A stretch of 64,000 nt of DNA from Kryptolebias marmoratus (Eukaryota > Chordata > Actinopteri > Cyprinodontiformes > Rivulidae). The stretch lies in assembly GCF_001649575.2 (NCBI RefSeq), contig NC_051436.1, positions 2,993,682 through 3,057,681 on the forward strand, in the 5' to 3' direction. Made by a program: the position numbers and the translations under genes. The notes below the pieces were generated by a model. That model searched no databases. It saw nothing but the letters and a program-made list of their open reading frames with translations, and was not told the origin of the DNA. This document shows, piece after piece, positions 46,690-58,700 of the stretch. Numbering within the stretch: position 1 is the stretch's first letter; each line of letters begins with the position of its first letter.

Positions 46690-47465
46690 GCGAAAGTGGA
46701 GGGAATAGACTTTAAAATACTTCTATTAGTTTATAAATCACTGAACCATCAGCACCTGTGGAATTATTCAAAACCAAGCTTTCACTTAAACAGCATTTAA
46801 CCATAAGAAGAGCAGCAGTTCTGCATATATAATCTAAATGTTGTGGATTAGAAGGCCTTGTATTTATTCTCCCAGGCTTTATTTAACATTTGATTATTAG
46901 ATATTAATCTGATTTATATTTAGTCACCATTTAAAAGCTTTAACAAGTAGTTGTTTAGTTTATCTGGAAAGAGAGGTATGTGTTAGAAGCCCTGGATTTG
47001 AGCCACGGTGCCAGAAGTTGCCCTTTGACCTCCAGAGGAGAGGGACATCCTCTGAAGGAAGCATTAAAACCAGAGAATATCCTTTGTTTCCTCAGACAAT
47101 CTTTGCTGACACTTTGAGGTGATGTGTTTTCCCACTTTTTATTTGAGGATTGTCTCCCAAATGCATTTGGTTTTATCTTTGTAATAACCTGTTTTCTCTC
47201 TGCTTTTGGTAAAATAAATATTTAAATTTAAGGTCTCTTTCCATCAACCAACTCTGGTGAGGTGAAGGAGGAGGAATGCAGGTGAAAATCCTTACCTCAA
47301 CCCTGCAGAACACTCAGGGCTGCTGGTTCTGGTCTGCTTTGTGTCCCCAGAACCAGAACCAAACATGGAGAAGCAGCTTTCAGCTTCTATGCACCATCAA
47401 TCTGGAACAAACAGTAAATTCCTTTAAATCCAGGCTGAAAACTCACCTGTTTACAGCTGCCTTTG
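46690..47465 (+). mobile_element. Degenerate L2-like LINE fragments
   Basis: Two plus-strand fragments: FKILLLVYKSLN-like at about 46710-46745, and RSSFQL...NSFKSRLKTHLFTAAFD at about 47370-47470. Between them lies a dispersed repeat (47105-47275) also present at 775-985. Confidence 0.6.
47105..47275 (+). repeat. Dispersed repeat, second copy
   Basis: Same order of blocks as 775-985 (GGATTGTCTCCCAAATGCAT, TCTCTCTGCTTTTGGTAAAA). It interrupts the L2-like fragments. Confidence 0.65.
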
Positions 47466-47544
47466 ATTAGTAATATCTTATTACATGTCGACCTTGTGAT
47501 TATCAAGTATCTGCTCGATGGTTTTATGTGATGATTCTATCAAT

Positions 47545-48290
47545 CAATCAATCAAATTTTATTTGTATAGCACATTTCAGCAGCAAGGCATTTCAAGGTG
47601 CTTTACATAATTAAAAAAACAAAATAAAAACAGCATGTGACAATGAATAAACAGTAAGAAAGAGACAAAAACCCGCACTCTAACCCTAATTTAGCCATAA
47701 GCAACTCTAAACAGGTGGGTTTTAAGTTGAGATTTAAAGGCACCCAGTGTTTCAGCTGTTTTACAGTTTTCTGGAAGTTTGTTCCAAATTTGTGGTGCAT
47801 AGAAACTGAAAGCTGCTTCTCCTCGTTTGGTTCTGGTTCTGGGGATGCAGAGCAGTCCAGAAGCAGAAGATCTGAGGGGTGTAGACGGTTGGTACAGCGA
47901 TAACAGATCTTTAATGTATTGTGGTGCTAAACCGTTCAGTGATTTATAAACTAACAACAGTATTTTAAAGTCTATTCTTTGAGCTACAGGGAGCCAGTGT
48001 AGGGACTTTAAAACTGGTGTTATGTGCTCTATCTTCCTGGTTTTAGTGAGAACACGAGCAGCAGCGTTCTGGANGCAGCTGCAGCTGTTTGATTGATTTA
48101 TTAGTCAGACCTGTGAAGACACTGTTGCAGTAATCAATGCGGCTAAAGACAAACGCATGGATGAGTTTCTCTAGATCGTGCTGAGACATAAGTCCTCCAA
48201 TCCTGGAGATGTTCTTCAGGTGATAGAAGGCCGACTTTGTGACTGTCTTAATGTGGCTCTGAAGGTTCTGATGATCTACTGTGTGATGTT
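47545..48290 (-). mobile_element. L2-like LINE 3' end, minus strand
   Basis: It encodes on the minus strand MLVYKSLNGLAPQYIKDLLS, then PLRSSASGLLCIPRTRTKRG and LKTHLFRVAYG. The 3' side has AATCAATCAATCAAATTTTA and TGTATAGCACATTTCAGCAG (reverse of the usual tail). One undetermined base lies at 48074. Confidence 0.8.
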
Positions 48291-49039
48291 TTTATGATGT
48301 AAAGCAGGAGGTCAAGAAGCCATAAACTGTGGGATGCAACGATCGGGTCCGATGAGAGACGTGGACTGGAGATAAAGCAGAGCCTGGGAAAGGAAGAGGG
48401 AGTGAAGAAGCTGATGATTCATGCTTAACTCTTCTCTTTTTTCTTTCTCATAACTAAGATTAAGGAGGTTGTTGTAACTTCACCCGTTTAATCATCGGTG
48501 GAAGACGTGTTTTTAAGTCAAAAAGGAATCAATAAGTAGGGAGATGTCTGTTTCAGAGAACAAAGAGAAAGAATTTTATTCTGAAGACTGAACTCAGTCA
48601 GGAGGAGAGAAAGAAAAACAACAGACACTTTTATAGGGAGGCTTCATTTTATCGTTTTTCAGCCACACTTTTACAAAGTTTCTGAGCAGCTTCGTTTCTC
48701 ACGAAGAAGATCCAGAAGGGAGGACCAGAGTCTTCCTCAGTTCCCACAAAGAACAGAATCATTTCAAACCTGGATACAAAAAATAACAGAAGAAGAAGAA
48801 CTTCCTTACAAGAATCATAATTACTGTTATCTATGGAAAAGAACAAAAGTAAAAATTTTCCATTAGATTATGAAGGAGGAGGTAATTGCATAATCATGAA
48901 AGGATGTTTAATAAAACGTTTTTATTTTATTTTTTTAAATCATACAACCTGTAACTGAGACATTACAAACTTTTTACACCTTTAATAAAGTTTGGCCGTG
49001 AGGCGTAAACCTGACCGGTGACTTCCTGTGTCCTCAGTA

Positions 49040-49335
49040 AGTCCTTTCTACAGAAATAATCCTTTTAAATCCCTTCAAAACTGTAGCGTCAGGAAATCCC
49101 TTCGTATAAATGCTGGGCATCATTGTGAAGCTTGGGGATTCCCAAAATCGATTTTTCTTTATTAAACTGTCACCTGGTAAATAAAACCAGCTTGTTTCCA
49201 GGTAAAAACTGCTAAATTTCAACAAACTATGAATCGTTTTGAAGCTTTTAAACCAGAGAATTTGGAAAAATTCCTCATTGTGGATCATTTTTCCAACATG
49301 GGTCACAAATATCCTCCGTCAGAGCGGTTTGAAGG
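49040..49335 (+). repeat. 330-bp dispersed repeat, copy 3
   Basis: Forward orientation: CAGAAATAATCC, CAGGAAATCCCTTCGTATAA, GCTTGGGGATTCCC, AAATTTCAACAAACTATGAA and CCAACATGGGTCACAAATA. Intergenic. Confidence 0.75.
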
Positions 49336-49878
49336 TCAAGCAGACAGCAGCAGCTTTAGATAATTAACATTTTAACGCATTTTTTTGTTTGTTTTGATCA
49401 CACACATGGAGAAAGTTAGTGTCATACAACATTCCCCAGGTTTCTCCTTCATATACTGCATTTATTTTATTTCAAGGACAGATCTGTGGCCTTTCAAAGC
49501 AGTGAACACAGCTAAAAGCAGTAGAATTGTAGCTAAAAGAGGCAGAAAAGTAGCTAAATGCTAAAAATATCTATAAATAGACAAGAACAATGTTTTTGAA
49601 TAAACTGAAGATATATCTATTTCTGTGGAGAACTTTATTTTAAATAAAGTTAAATACTTTGAATGTTACAAAAAAACAAAGTACCTGAACTAAACAGGAA
49701 ATGGTGTGAATCCCTATCACAATAAGTCAAAATGGTAAATATTTTTACTACAAACTTTAAGTACTTTTACTATGACTTTAAGGTGATTTTATGGCTTTTG
49801 ATTTCAGCTTAAAACGAACTTCATTCGAAAAACAAACACGAATGAGTTTTGTGCTTTTATTCTGAAACTGCCTTGTAA

Positions 49879-50998
49879 ACCGGAAGTGCCCGGACAAACG
49901 TTTTAATCCGCAAACAGGTGCAAACAGGTGATAATTAGTGGAAAAGAAGCAAACTGCGACTAAATTTATGCAAACAAATTAAAAGATAAGACAACTAAAG
50001 GTAAGTAACACGATGTTGTTTAAGAAAACAGGAAGAAAAACTTTAATTTAATAACTGTTTGTTAAGCTGTTAGTGGTTTAATGGTCAGTAGGTTGGATAA
50101 GAAATGTTTTTATTTTTGTTTTAAATCAACTTGCTTACCTGAAATATTTACACAAATGTATTTCAGTTTTATGCAAGCTTTTTAACGACTTTATTAAAAA
50201 TATATGGTTTTCTTCAAAATAGTTCATTTTAAAATAAATTAACATGATTTTATTCAACACAGCTTTTTCTTTTTAACAAACAAAGTAAAAGACAAAATAC
50301 TGTTCACTGTTATGAATCAAACTGAAGTGATGCAACATTTAAAAACATTATTTTAGCCTTCTTGTAATCTTAATAAAATGGTAAAATAAATATTTAACAA
50401 TTTGACAAAAGTCAAGATTTGATTTTTCTAGATTAGAGGAAACTTTTTTATTGGAATTTCAGAATGCAAAAAGTAATTTATGCTAAAGGGCTGAACTGAA
50501 AAAGCTCAGAACCTTATTTAAATAAAGCCTCGGGCCAATATTCTGAAAGTTTAGTTGTTTTCAAGCCTCAGCACACCTGATCCAAACGGTTTAATTACCT
50601 TCCTCGCCAAACCAAGCTCTCCAGAAACATGTCATCTATTTAAATCAGGCGGCCATCTTGGATCGACGTCTTTATCTGGTTGTCAGCAGAGGGGTTTGTT
50701 TTAGGTTAACTTTCAAAATATCTGGAGAAAAATGTTTTTTATTGATCTTTAACGAGCTCAGATTAACTGTGTCCTGAATACAGAAGCTTGCACATTCTCA
50801 GTGAACAGAAGGACCATTTGACATGTATTTTTGTTTATTTTTTATGCCTATTTAGGATTTAACGCACAAACATTTGCTCAGACAGTGAAGTTTTAGTTTG
50901 TTTTTTTAAACTGTGCTTTAGAATTAAACCCAATAGTGTTGAAACAAAGAAGGAGCATAAAATCCACAGATAATCTTGTCTGTTGTTTGTTTTTTCAG
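49879..50998 (+). promoter_or_regulatory. Candidate promoter, 5' UTR exon and first intron of gene 2
   Basis: ACCGGAAGTG at 49879-49888 is a perfect ETS-type site. About 110 bp downstream AACTAAAG|GTAAGT (donor at 50001) is a strong splice donor. The next good acceptor, TTTTTTCAG at 50998, leads into the exon holding the gene 2 ATG. No TATA box is seen. This is the layout of many TATA-less housekeeping promoters. Transcript start is inferred only. Confidence 0.4.
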
Positions 50999-51218
50999 CT
51001 TGTTTTCTGTTGGAGTCTTCCACCAGGATCTCTGACCCCCTTCGTTTAGGACTCTTTGTTGTTACCAACTGAAAGGTGGTCTTGATCCTTGTTGACCCAC
51101 CTGAAAGCCCGATGTTCTTGTAGCTCATAGCCAGGCCACAAGTTTGACACAGAACTTTATTAAACATATCCCAGCTGTGGTAATAACCGATCTCTGAGCA
51201 CTTTATGTCCCTCAGACA

Positions 51219-52790
51219 ATGTCAGATCCCCCGAATAACCAGAGTTCCTCTCGGATCCAAGGCTTTGCCCCGGAGCAGTATGGACTTTTCAGAGCAGAAC
51301 CAGATATGGGAACTCGAGAACCATCTCCTCTCCTTGGACTGATGCCCAAGCTGCCTGGCAGGTCTGGTACAACCATCCCACCATTTGGTGCCTTCCCCGT
51401 GACCCACCTACTCAAATCGAATGGATCCACAGGAGATAAGAACATGCAGAGCGCTGTAGATGTAAGTAGAACCAGGGAGGAGGTGAGACGTATCCCTGTT
51501 GGCTGTGGTGCTCCATTTACCACAGGTGTGACCTTGTATCCAATGTGCTCAACCTCCCAAAGACACAGAAGCTCAGATGTAGACCCCTCTTCTAAGTTCT
51601 TATCGTCATCTGTTTCATCTGGATATCTAAGCAGGGGTGAGAATAAAATCTCCACGACTCAGTCTGTTACAAGCTTGAAGGACGATGGTGACACAGTAAC
51701 TGAATCCAGTGGCACCAAGTACACCCCTGAACTGGCTACCAAGATCCTCCTGCGTTACGGACTTGAAAGAGACGACTTGGAACAGCTACTGACTTACCCT
51801 GAAGACCAGATCACAGCTGAGAACCTGCCTCTCGTCTTACAACAAATCCGCACCAGTAAAGAAAAGAAAGCAACCGTTAAGTCAGAACCTCAGTTTGTCC
51901 TGGGTAGGACTGGACCGGATACAATGATTGGGTCTGAAGGGACACAGACTTCATCAAATGTTAAACCCAGCGGCGGGACTGACACAGGACTGTGTGGGAC
52001 AATAACTGCGGAGGTTGTGGAGGAGACTGGCAGGACCATCTGCAGTGGTTTGTCATTAAAGGACGCTAACAGTAGGGGTAGTTCTACAGAACTGGACCCA
52101 AAAAGCTCAGCAGAAGTCAAACTTGGTGGCTTGGCCTCTTTATACGACCAGGACTGTCCCCCCAGTCTGACCTCAGTCAGGAACTCCAAGGATCCAGCTG
52201 ATCAGGTGCCGACCCAAACCATCCAGAACTTACAGAAAGTCCTTGATTTGTTCCCTCTGCCAAAGCAAAACAAAGGGATGAGATTTTCCCAACTCCTTCC
52301 TGTGAAAGACCCAAACTCAAAAGGCCATTCAGCACCAAAAACCCAACCGTCCGGAGCTGTAGGTCACGGTGTGCGTCCTGGCCCGCGTGCCTTTGTGGTC
52401 AACGGTGGCCATATTTGTTCGAACGATCAAAACAAAACTCAGCAAGAAGAGTTAAAAGATGTTAAACCCAAGAGAAATCAGGACTTGGATCAAGGACCGA
52501 AGCAGGAGTTCCTGGGGGAACGGCGGCTGAAGCAGCCGGGACCACCGATGGGGGACGTGTTCCTGCCACAAGTCTTCTCTGCTTTCAAACCAGTTTCTGT
52601 ACCATCTGTAAGGCCCAGGATTGTTGCTGTTCCTCCAGCTCCGAGTCCAGGAATCGCTGCTCGAACGCTGCAGGGCTCTGTCTTCAAGGGTCTGCCTCCG
52701 CCAGCCATGATGGAAGACTACGCCGCCGCCACGCCTGGAACGTTCCCTCATACGTGTTCTCTCTGTGACAAACCGTGCGCCAATATTAAC
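51219..52790 (+). CDS. znf638: Gene 2 exon 1: N-terminal region and start of zinc finger 1
   Basis: A 524-codon exon starting [11 protein letters not shown]. It carries the family motif [20 protein letters not shown] and [16 protein letters not shown] near residues 170-210, then disordered Ser/Pro-rich sequence, and ends [20 protein letters not shown]. The donor is AAC|GTGAGT. The start is chosen by match with gene 1. Confidence 0.9.
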
Positions 52791-55700
52791 GTGAGTTCCT
52801 GCCTTTTTGTCTCTACAATTTAGTTATTTAAAACTAGCTGTGAGACTTTTATTCTTTCCCAAATATTTGTTATTAGGACTGGATCTACCATCAGAATTTC
52901 CGTCTCCATCTTGAGAACTGCAAGTTCCTCCGCAAACAGTGAGTCTTCTGTTTTCACCAAAGACTTTAAAGCCCAAACAGAAAACTGATCAGTCTTTTAA
53001 TGCAAACATAAATCAGAATTAGACCTTTTTTTTACTTTTTCAGAGCAGAGAAGTTTAAAAATGTACTTTTCTGACGCACCGAGAGCCTGTGAACTGGGAC
53101 AGTGTTGTCAGTTTTATTTGTGGTACGTTTTAAACATAAAAACAGAGTAGACGTGGGATTTGTTGAGTAAAGTATGCAGATTAAAATGGTAAACTTACCG
53201 GTTTAGCAGAAGTTTCACATGTTTGATCCCTAATATTTGTTCCTGACAGTCGTCCTCCTCCGTCTTTGTCTTTTTAGAGTCGATTCTCTTATATTTTCAC
53301 CTAAATGTCTCCTCTGAGATTCCACGCTTGTCCGGTTTACCTCCACAGATTGAATCACGTCACTCAAGGTTCCACTAATCCAGCCGAGTTTGAACCCGCA
53401 TTTAATACTTCTATCAGTCCCTCCAGGATTTTGTGGGGCATTTTCCTAAAAGTTGCGATTTTTTTTTTTTTACTAAAATCAATAAACAACCATAATTTTT
53501 AATATCTAAACCAAAAATCCTTCCTAGTTCTGTAAGATAATTCCCAACAAACATTGACATTCTCAAAAGGTGCTTTATTTGAGAACTTTGANNNNNNNNN
53601 NNNNNNNNNNNNNNNNNNNNNNNNNNNNNNNNNNNNNNNNNNNNNNNNNNNNNNNNNNNNNNNNNNNNNNNNNNNNNNNNNNNNNNNNNNNNNNNNNNNN
53701 NNNNNNNNNNNNNNNNNNNNNNNNNNNNNNNNNNNNNNNNNNNNNNNNNNNNNNNNNNNNNNNNNNNNNNNNNNNNNNNNNNNNNNNNNNNNNNNNNNNN
53801 NNNCATTAGCGCACATTTTGGCTTCGGTCGCTGCTCCTGCACGCTCCCGGCATTCTGATGTTAACAGGAAGTGACGTCATGTGTCTTCTTCCTGAGTTAT
53901 TTGGGCTTATTTTGTATTCCACGCTACACAAACCCACAAAGAAGAGACTAGACCGCAGAAACGGTGGCGAATCGCTTCAGAAACAATAAATATTGGGTTA
54001 AAGTTGTGGGAAAGTTGTGGTGTTTTGGGCAAAGTTGCAAAAAGTTGCGATTTTGCGGGGTTTGCTTGATTTTGTGCTAATAGTTGCGATCGCAACATCG
54101 CGAAATCCTGGAGGGTCTGATAAATAGCAATCTGGAAAACTCAAACTGCACCATTCAATATAGTTCAAATAACCTTTTTTAATGTTTGATTTCATGCTTT
54201 GCAATGAGGTTTTGTAACCTTTTCTGTCAATATTTCAAGCTTTTTCCTTCTTTCTGGCTACAAATGTGGAAAATGATGTCGGAGCAGCTTAATTGGGAAT
54301 TAATTGGTCAACTATGAGCTCGCGTTCAACCTGGAGATCCGGCTGTCAAAACTTTTCCTCTTTAGCTGGTGATGCGTTGATGCTCTTTGCCAGCTTTTAT
54401 TTTCAACAGACAAATGGTTTTAATGTTTAACCATCCATCCATCTTCTTTTATTTATTTAAATGTTACTTTTAAGGAAGTCAGAGCAGCCTTTTTGTCTTG
54501 TTGCTGCTGTAAGAACACCTTAAAGCAACTTTTACGATTAGCAGAAGTAACAGGTGATCAGTTTCTGCCAATGTTACTGAAAAGACGGATTCTTTAAACC
54601 ACTTTTTGTTTCGGTAAGAGTCAAAGTGAACCAATAATTCAATCCACACTGAAGGAGAAATGTTTGTTTTCAGATTCTTTGGTATTTTAATATATTTTAA
54701 TGTTTTCCACAGATACCCAAAATGGGATGGACAAATGCCACCAGTTCAAAGGTTTGTTTTTTCAAAAACCCAAAACAACAGAACCATTCTTGGATCTTTG
54801 TTCTGTCGATCTGTTCCTCTTGTTTTTTTGCTTCTTCTAGTTTTCCTGATAAAGTCGCCGGGCAGTTTCCGTCGCCGTCTGCCCAGACCTACCAGCATCG
54901 TGACCAGAAACCCAGACCCGAGAGGCGGTCCAGGTCCAGCTCAAACAGCCCGTACCTCCACCGCCGCAGGACAGAGGCGAGAAGGGACGGATCCAGGAGC
55001 AGTTCCCGTTCACAGAGTCCTTCCGGCTACCAGACCTCGATGGGTGGAAGAAGGAAACGCAGAAGCAGATCAGGAGACTCTCAGAGCTCCAGATGCACCT
55101 ACAGGTCTGAGAAACAGAATCTGACATGAGAAATGTATCTTACACCTTTTCATTAAAGCAAAAAAAACAAACGAAAAGGTAAAAATAACCTGAAACTTAC
55201 AAAAAGATTTAAAAAACAAACTAATGAAGCGATCCTTGACCAAAAGGATGGTACCTCTGAGTAATTTCACCACAGGGACATGTTTCAGCTCCTTCCACAG
55301 AGGATCATTTAGATCAGGGCTCAGGTTGGTCCAGTGTTTGGTTCTGACCCGTTCTTGGTGTTTTGGGTCGTTGAGCTGAGACTGAGACCGAGCTTTCTGA
55401 CTCTGAGCTCCAGAAAGCCTTGATAGTCTTGAGGTTTCATCGGACCCTGGACAGATTCAGACCCAGAACAGAACCGGGTCTCCTCCATGTCCCTCTGTAG
55501 GTTCAGGGTTCTGGTCTTTGGTTCTGGTTTGGGTCTGTGGACACGGAGCTGATGTCTCACCTGTCCAGAGGACATTGTCCCAGAGGCTCTGTGGATTCTC
55601 GGTAAGCAGTTTGACAAATTTGTCTCTTTTTATGATTTGGTGTCCTCCTCAGTCGTCTTCCATTAAGTCCACTTTGTCTCAAACAGACTGATGACCTTTG

Positions 55701-58700
55701 ACCTTGGAGTTCACCTCTGATCTCTTTGGTCACCATTCCTATTATCCGTCCCTTCAGTTTGTCCTCTTGTGGACACGTCCAGGGAGGTTGTCTCCAGTCC
55801 TGTGGACCTGAACCTTCTGTTGTCTCAGGGACATCCAGCTGCTTGGAGACGGTCTGATAGTCTTTGTTGCTCAATCATCGTCTTTCTGACCTCCTGAGAC
55901 ACCTCTGTCCTCAGCTTCCTGTCCTCCATGTTCAGAGTGGTACACACCATGGTACCAAACAGCCCTGTGACTACCTGTCCCCCTTTTAAACAGGCAGCCT
56001 GATTACAGGACACACCAACATGTCCCTGTGGACAGATTGGGGACATCATTTTTGTCCCCATGATTCTGTTGAACCAAAACACAAAACCAATGACAGTTTC
56101 AGGTGACCTTTGAGTTTTTATTTTGTTAACAAAAAAGTACAAACGAATTCATCCACTATTGTAATTTGATATATTTTAATATTTGACATGTTTTCGAAGG
56201 TTTGAAGCTCTAAAGCAGAGGTGTCCAATCCTGGTCCTCAGGGCCTCCATCCTGCAGGTTTTCCTTGTTCCTCTGCTCCAACACACCTGATCTGAATCAA
56301 TGGTTGATTAACAGGCTTCTGCAGAACATGAAGAGGTGATTTAACCTCTGAATCAGGTGTTGGAGCAGAGAAACAAGGAAAATGTGCAGGATGGAGGCCC
56401 TGAGGACCAGGACTGGAGACCCCTGCTCTAAAGTATTTGGTTTGTGCCTCCAGGTCTCGGTCTCCCTCTCCGTGGTACGACCGCCCGTCATCCTCCCGTT
56501 ATCAATCGCGTTCAAAGAGCCCCGAGAGACGATCCTCACCCAGGAGGAGCGAGAAGAAGCCGCCTTCATCGAGGAAGAGCCGCAGGAGGCGGCCGTCCAC
56601 CCAGAGGTCGTCCCATAAACGAGGGAAGTCTGGAGAAACAAGAAGGTTGACCAGGAGGCTGCTGAAAACATCAGGTTGGAGCAGAAACCCTTTCACAGCT
56701 TCCAGCCTTGAAGAAATGCAAGAATGAGCAAACATTTAGGTCACACAATGCAAATAAAAAGCAAATTTAGCCAATTTCTCGTTAAAAAAAGACAGGAAAG
56801 TACCGATTGTAGTTGTTTACAGAACGGGGACTGAAACTAATCTTCTTGTTGTAGCTCTCCGGTCTCTTCTGGATCCAGCAAAACTCAAAGTCGTGGTTAA
56901 AACTCTGGTTCCTGTTGTCCTGGCCGAGCTAAGAAAGATGAAATCCTCTGCTGTCCCTTCATCATCATCATCCTCCTCCTTTCGTACGACGGGGAAAAGA
57001 TCGGAGACAAAGTTGCCCAAAGCGAAGTCTGTCCTCCAGAAGAGCGAGTCTTCTCCAAAACCTCAGGTTGGTTTGTCTTTCCAGCACGTTAAAAACAACC
57101 TTTATTGACCAAAATGCTGTTAAAAAAGTTAAATATGAAGCATATCAGGTGATGATCTGGTGTATTAAATAAACTTAAAACCAACTAATCTCAGATTTGA
57201 CGTCCAAACGGATGGTTTTACCTTCTGTTGGTGTATAAAAGCAGCAACGTTCATCATGAATGTTTGTTTTCTTTAACTTTAATCAGGTCGGGAAGTCTCC
57301 CCCTCCGACCATCGTGAAGCTGAAAGGGACGTTCGATTCCCTCGGCCACAACGACGTGGTTGCTGCCGTGGAGCTGCTTGGAAAAACCAAATTTGTTCTT
57401 CTGTTGAAGTCCAAACAACAGGTATTTCTGTTTAAATAAACGGGTTTCCTGTCGTAGAGCAGCGAGCAATGAAACTCCTGACTCTTATTCACCCAAAGTG
57501 ATTTTTTAAAAAAAACAAAATAAAAACTGAAAACTTTGCTCCAGAAGGAGGGAAGCATTTGTGACCCATGTTGGCAAAATGAGTCACAACGAAGAATTTT
57601 TCCATATTTGGTTTTTGAAACTCTTGACCTCGAAGCTTCAAAATGATCCGTAGATTGTTGAGTTTTGTTGATTTTATCAAGTCTGTTTGAAAACTCGACT
57701 TTTTTTTTGGTCATCGGGAATTCCAGTCGGGAAATTGCCAAACCAGACATTATACGAAGGGATTTAAATGATTATTTCTGAAGACATGCCTGTTGGAAAA
57801 CTTAGATTTAAAAGTAGATTAGTTATTTTAGCTACTGGGATGTCTGCATGGCGTCTTTGTGACACTAAAAACACACAATCGCTGGTAAAAGGCAGCTCTG
57901 GGTGCAGCAGATATGATTTATGTAGTTAAATTTTCACCCAGACGTCTTTTTGGTACAAATTCCAATAAAATTGGTCTCATTGGCTTTTAAGACAGGATCA
58001 GGACCACAGCCAGACTTTAAAAACTACTGAGGTCAACCATCATCATCCCCCTGCACATCAGTTACAATGAAGACCAAAACTGAATTAAAATAGAAGCATT
58101 TATTTAAAACAAGTGGCTTGAATGTGTATATGACATGTATTTGTGTGTGTTTGTAAATCCATGGGGATCAGCCTCATCTGAAGCAACAGAGGACTCAGGG
58201 CACAACCATGATGACNNNNNNNNNNNNNNNNNNNNNNNNNNNNNNNNNNNNNNNNNNNNNNNNNNNNNNNNNNNNNNNNNNNNNNNNNNNNNNNNNNNNN
58301 NNNNNNNNNNNNNNNNNNNNNNNNNNNNNNNNNNNNNNNNNNNNNNNNNNNNNNNNNNNNNNNNNNNNNNNNNNNNNNNNNNNNNNNNNNNNNNNNNNNN
58401 NNNNNNNNNNNNNNNNNNNNNNNNNNNNNNNNNNNNNNNNNNNNNNNNNNNNNNNNNNNNNNNNNNNNNNNNNNNNNNNNNNNNNNNNNNNNNNNNNNNN
58501 NNNNNNNNNNNNNNNNNNNNNNNNNNNNNNNNNNNNNNNNNNNNNNNNNNNNNNNNNNNNNNNNNNNNNNNNNNNNNNNNNNNNNNNNNNNNNNNNNNNN
58601 NNNNNNNNNNNNNNNNNNNNNNNNNNNNNNNNNNNNNNNNNNNNNNNNNNNNNNNNNNNNNNNNNNNNNNNNNNNNNNNNNNNNNNNNNNNNNNNNNNNN

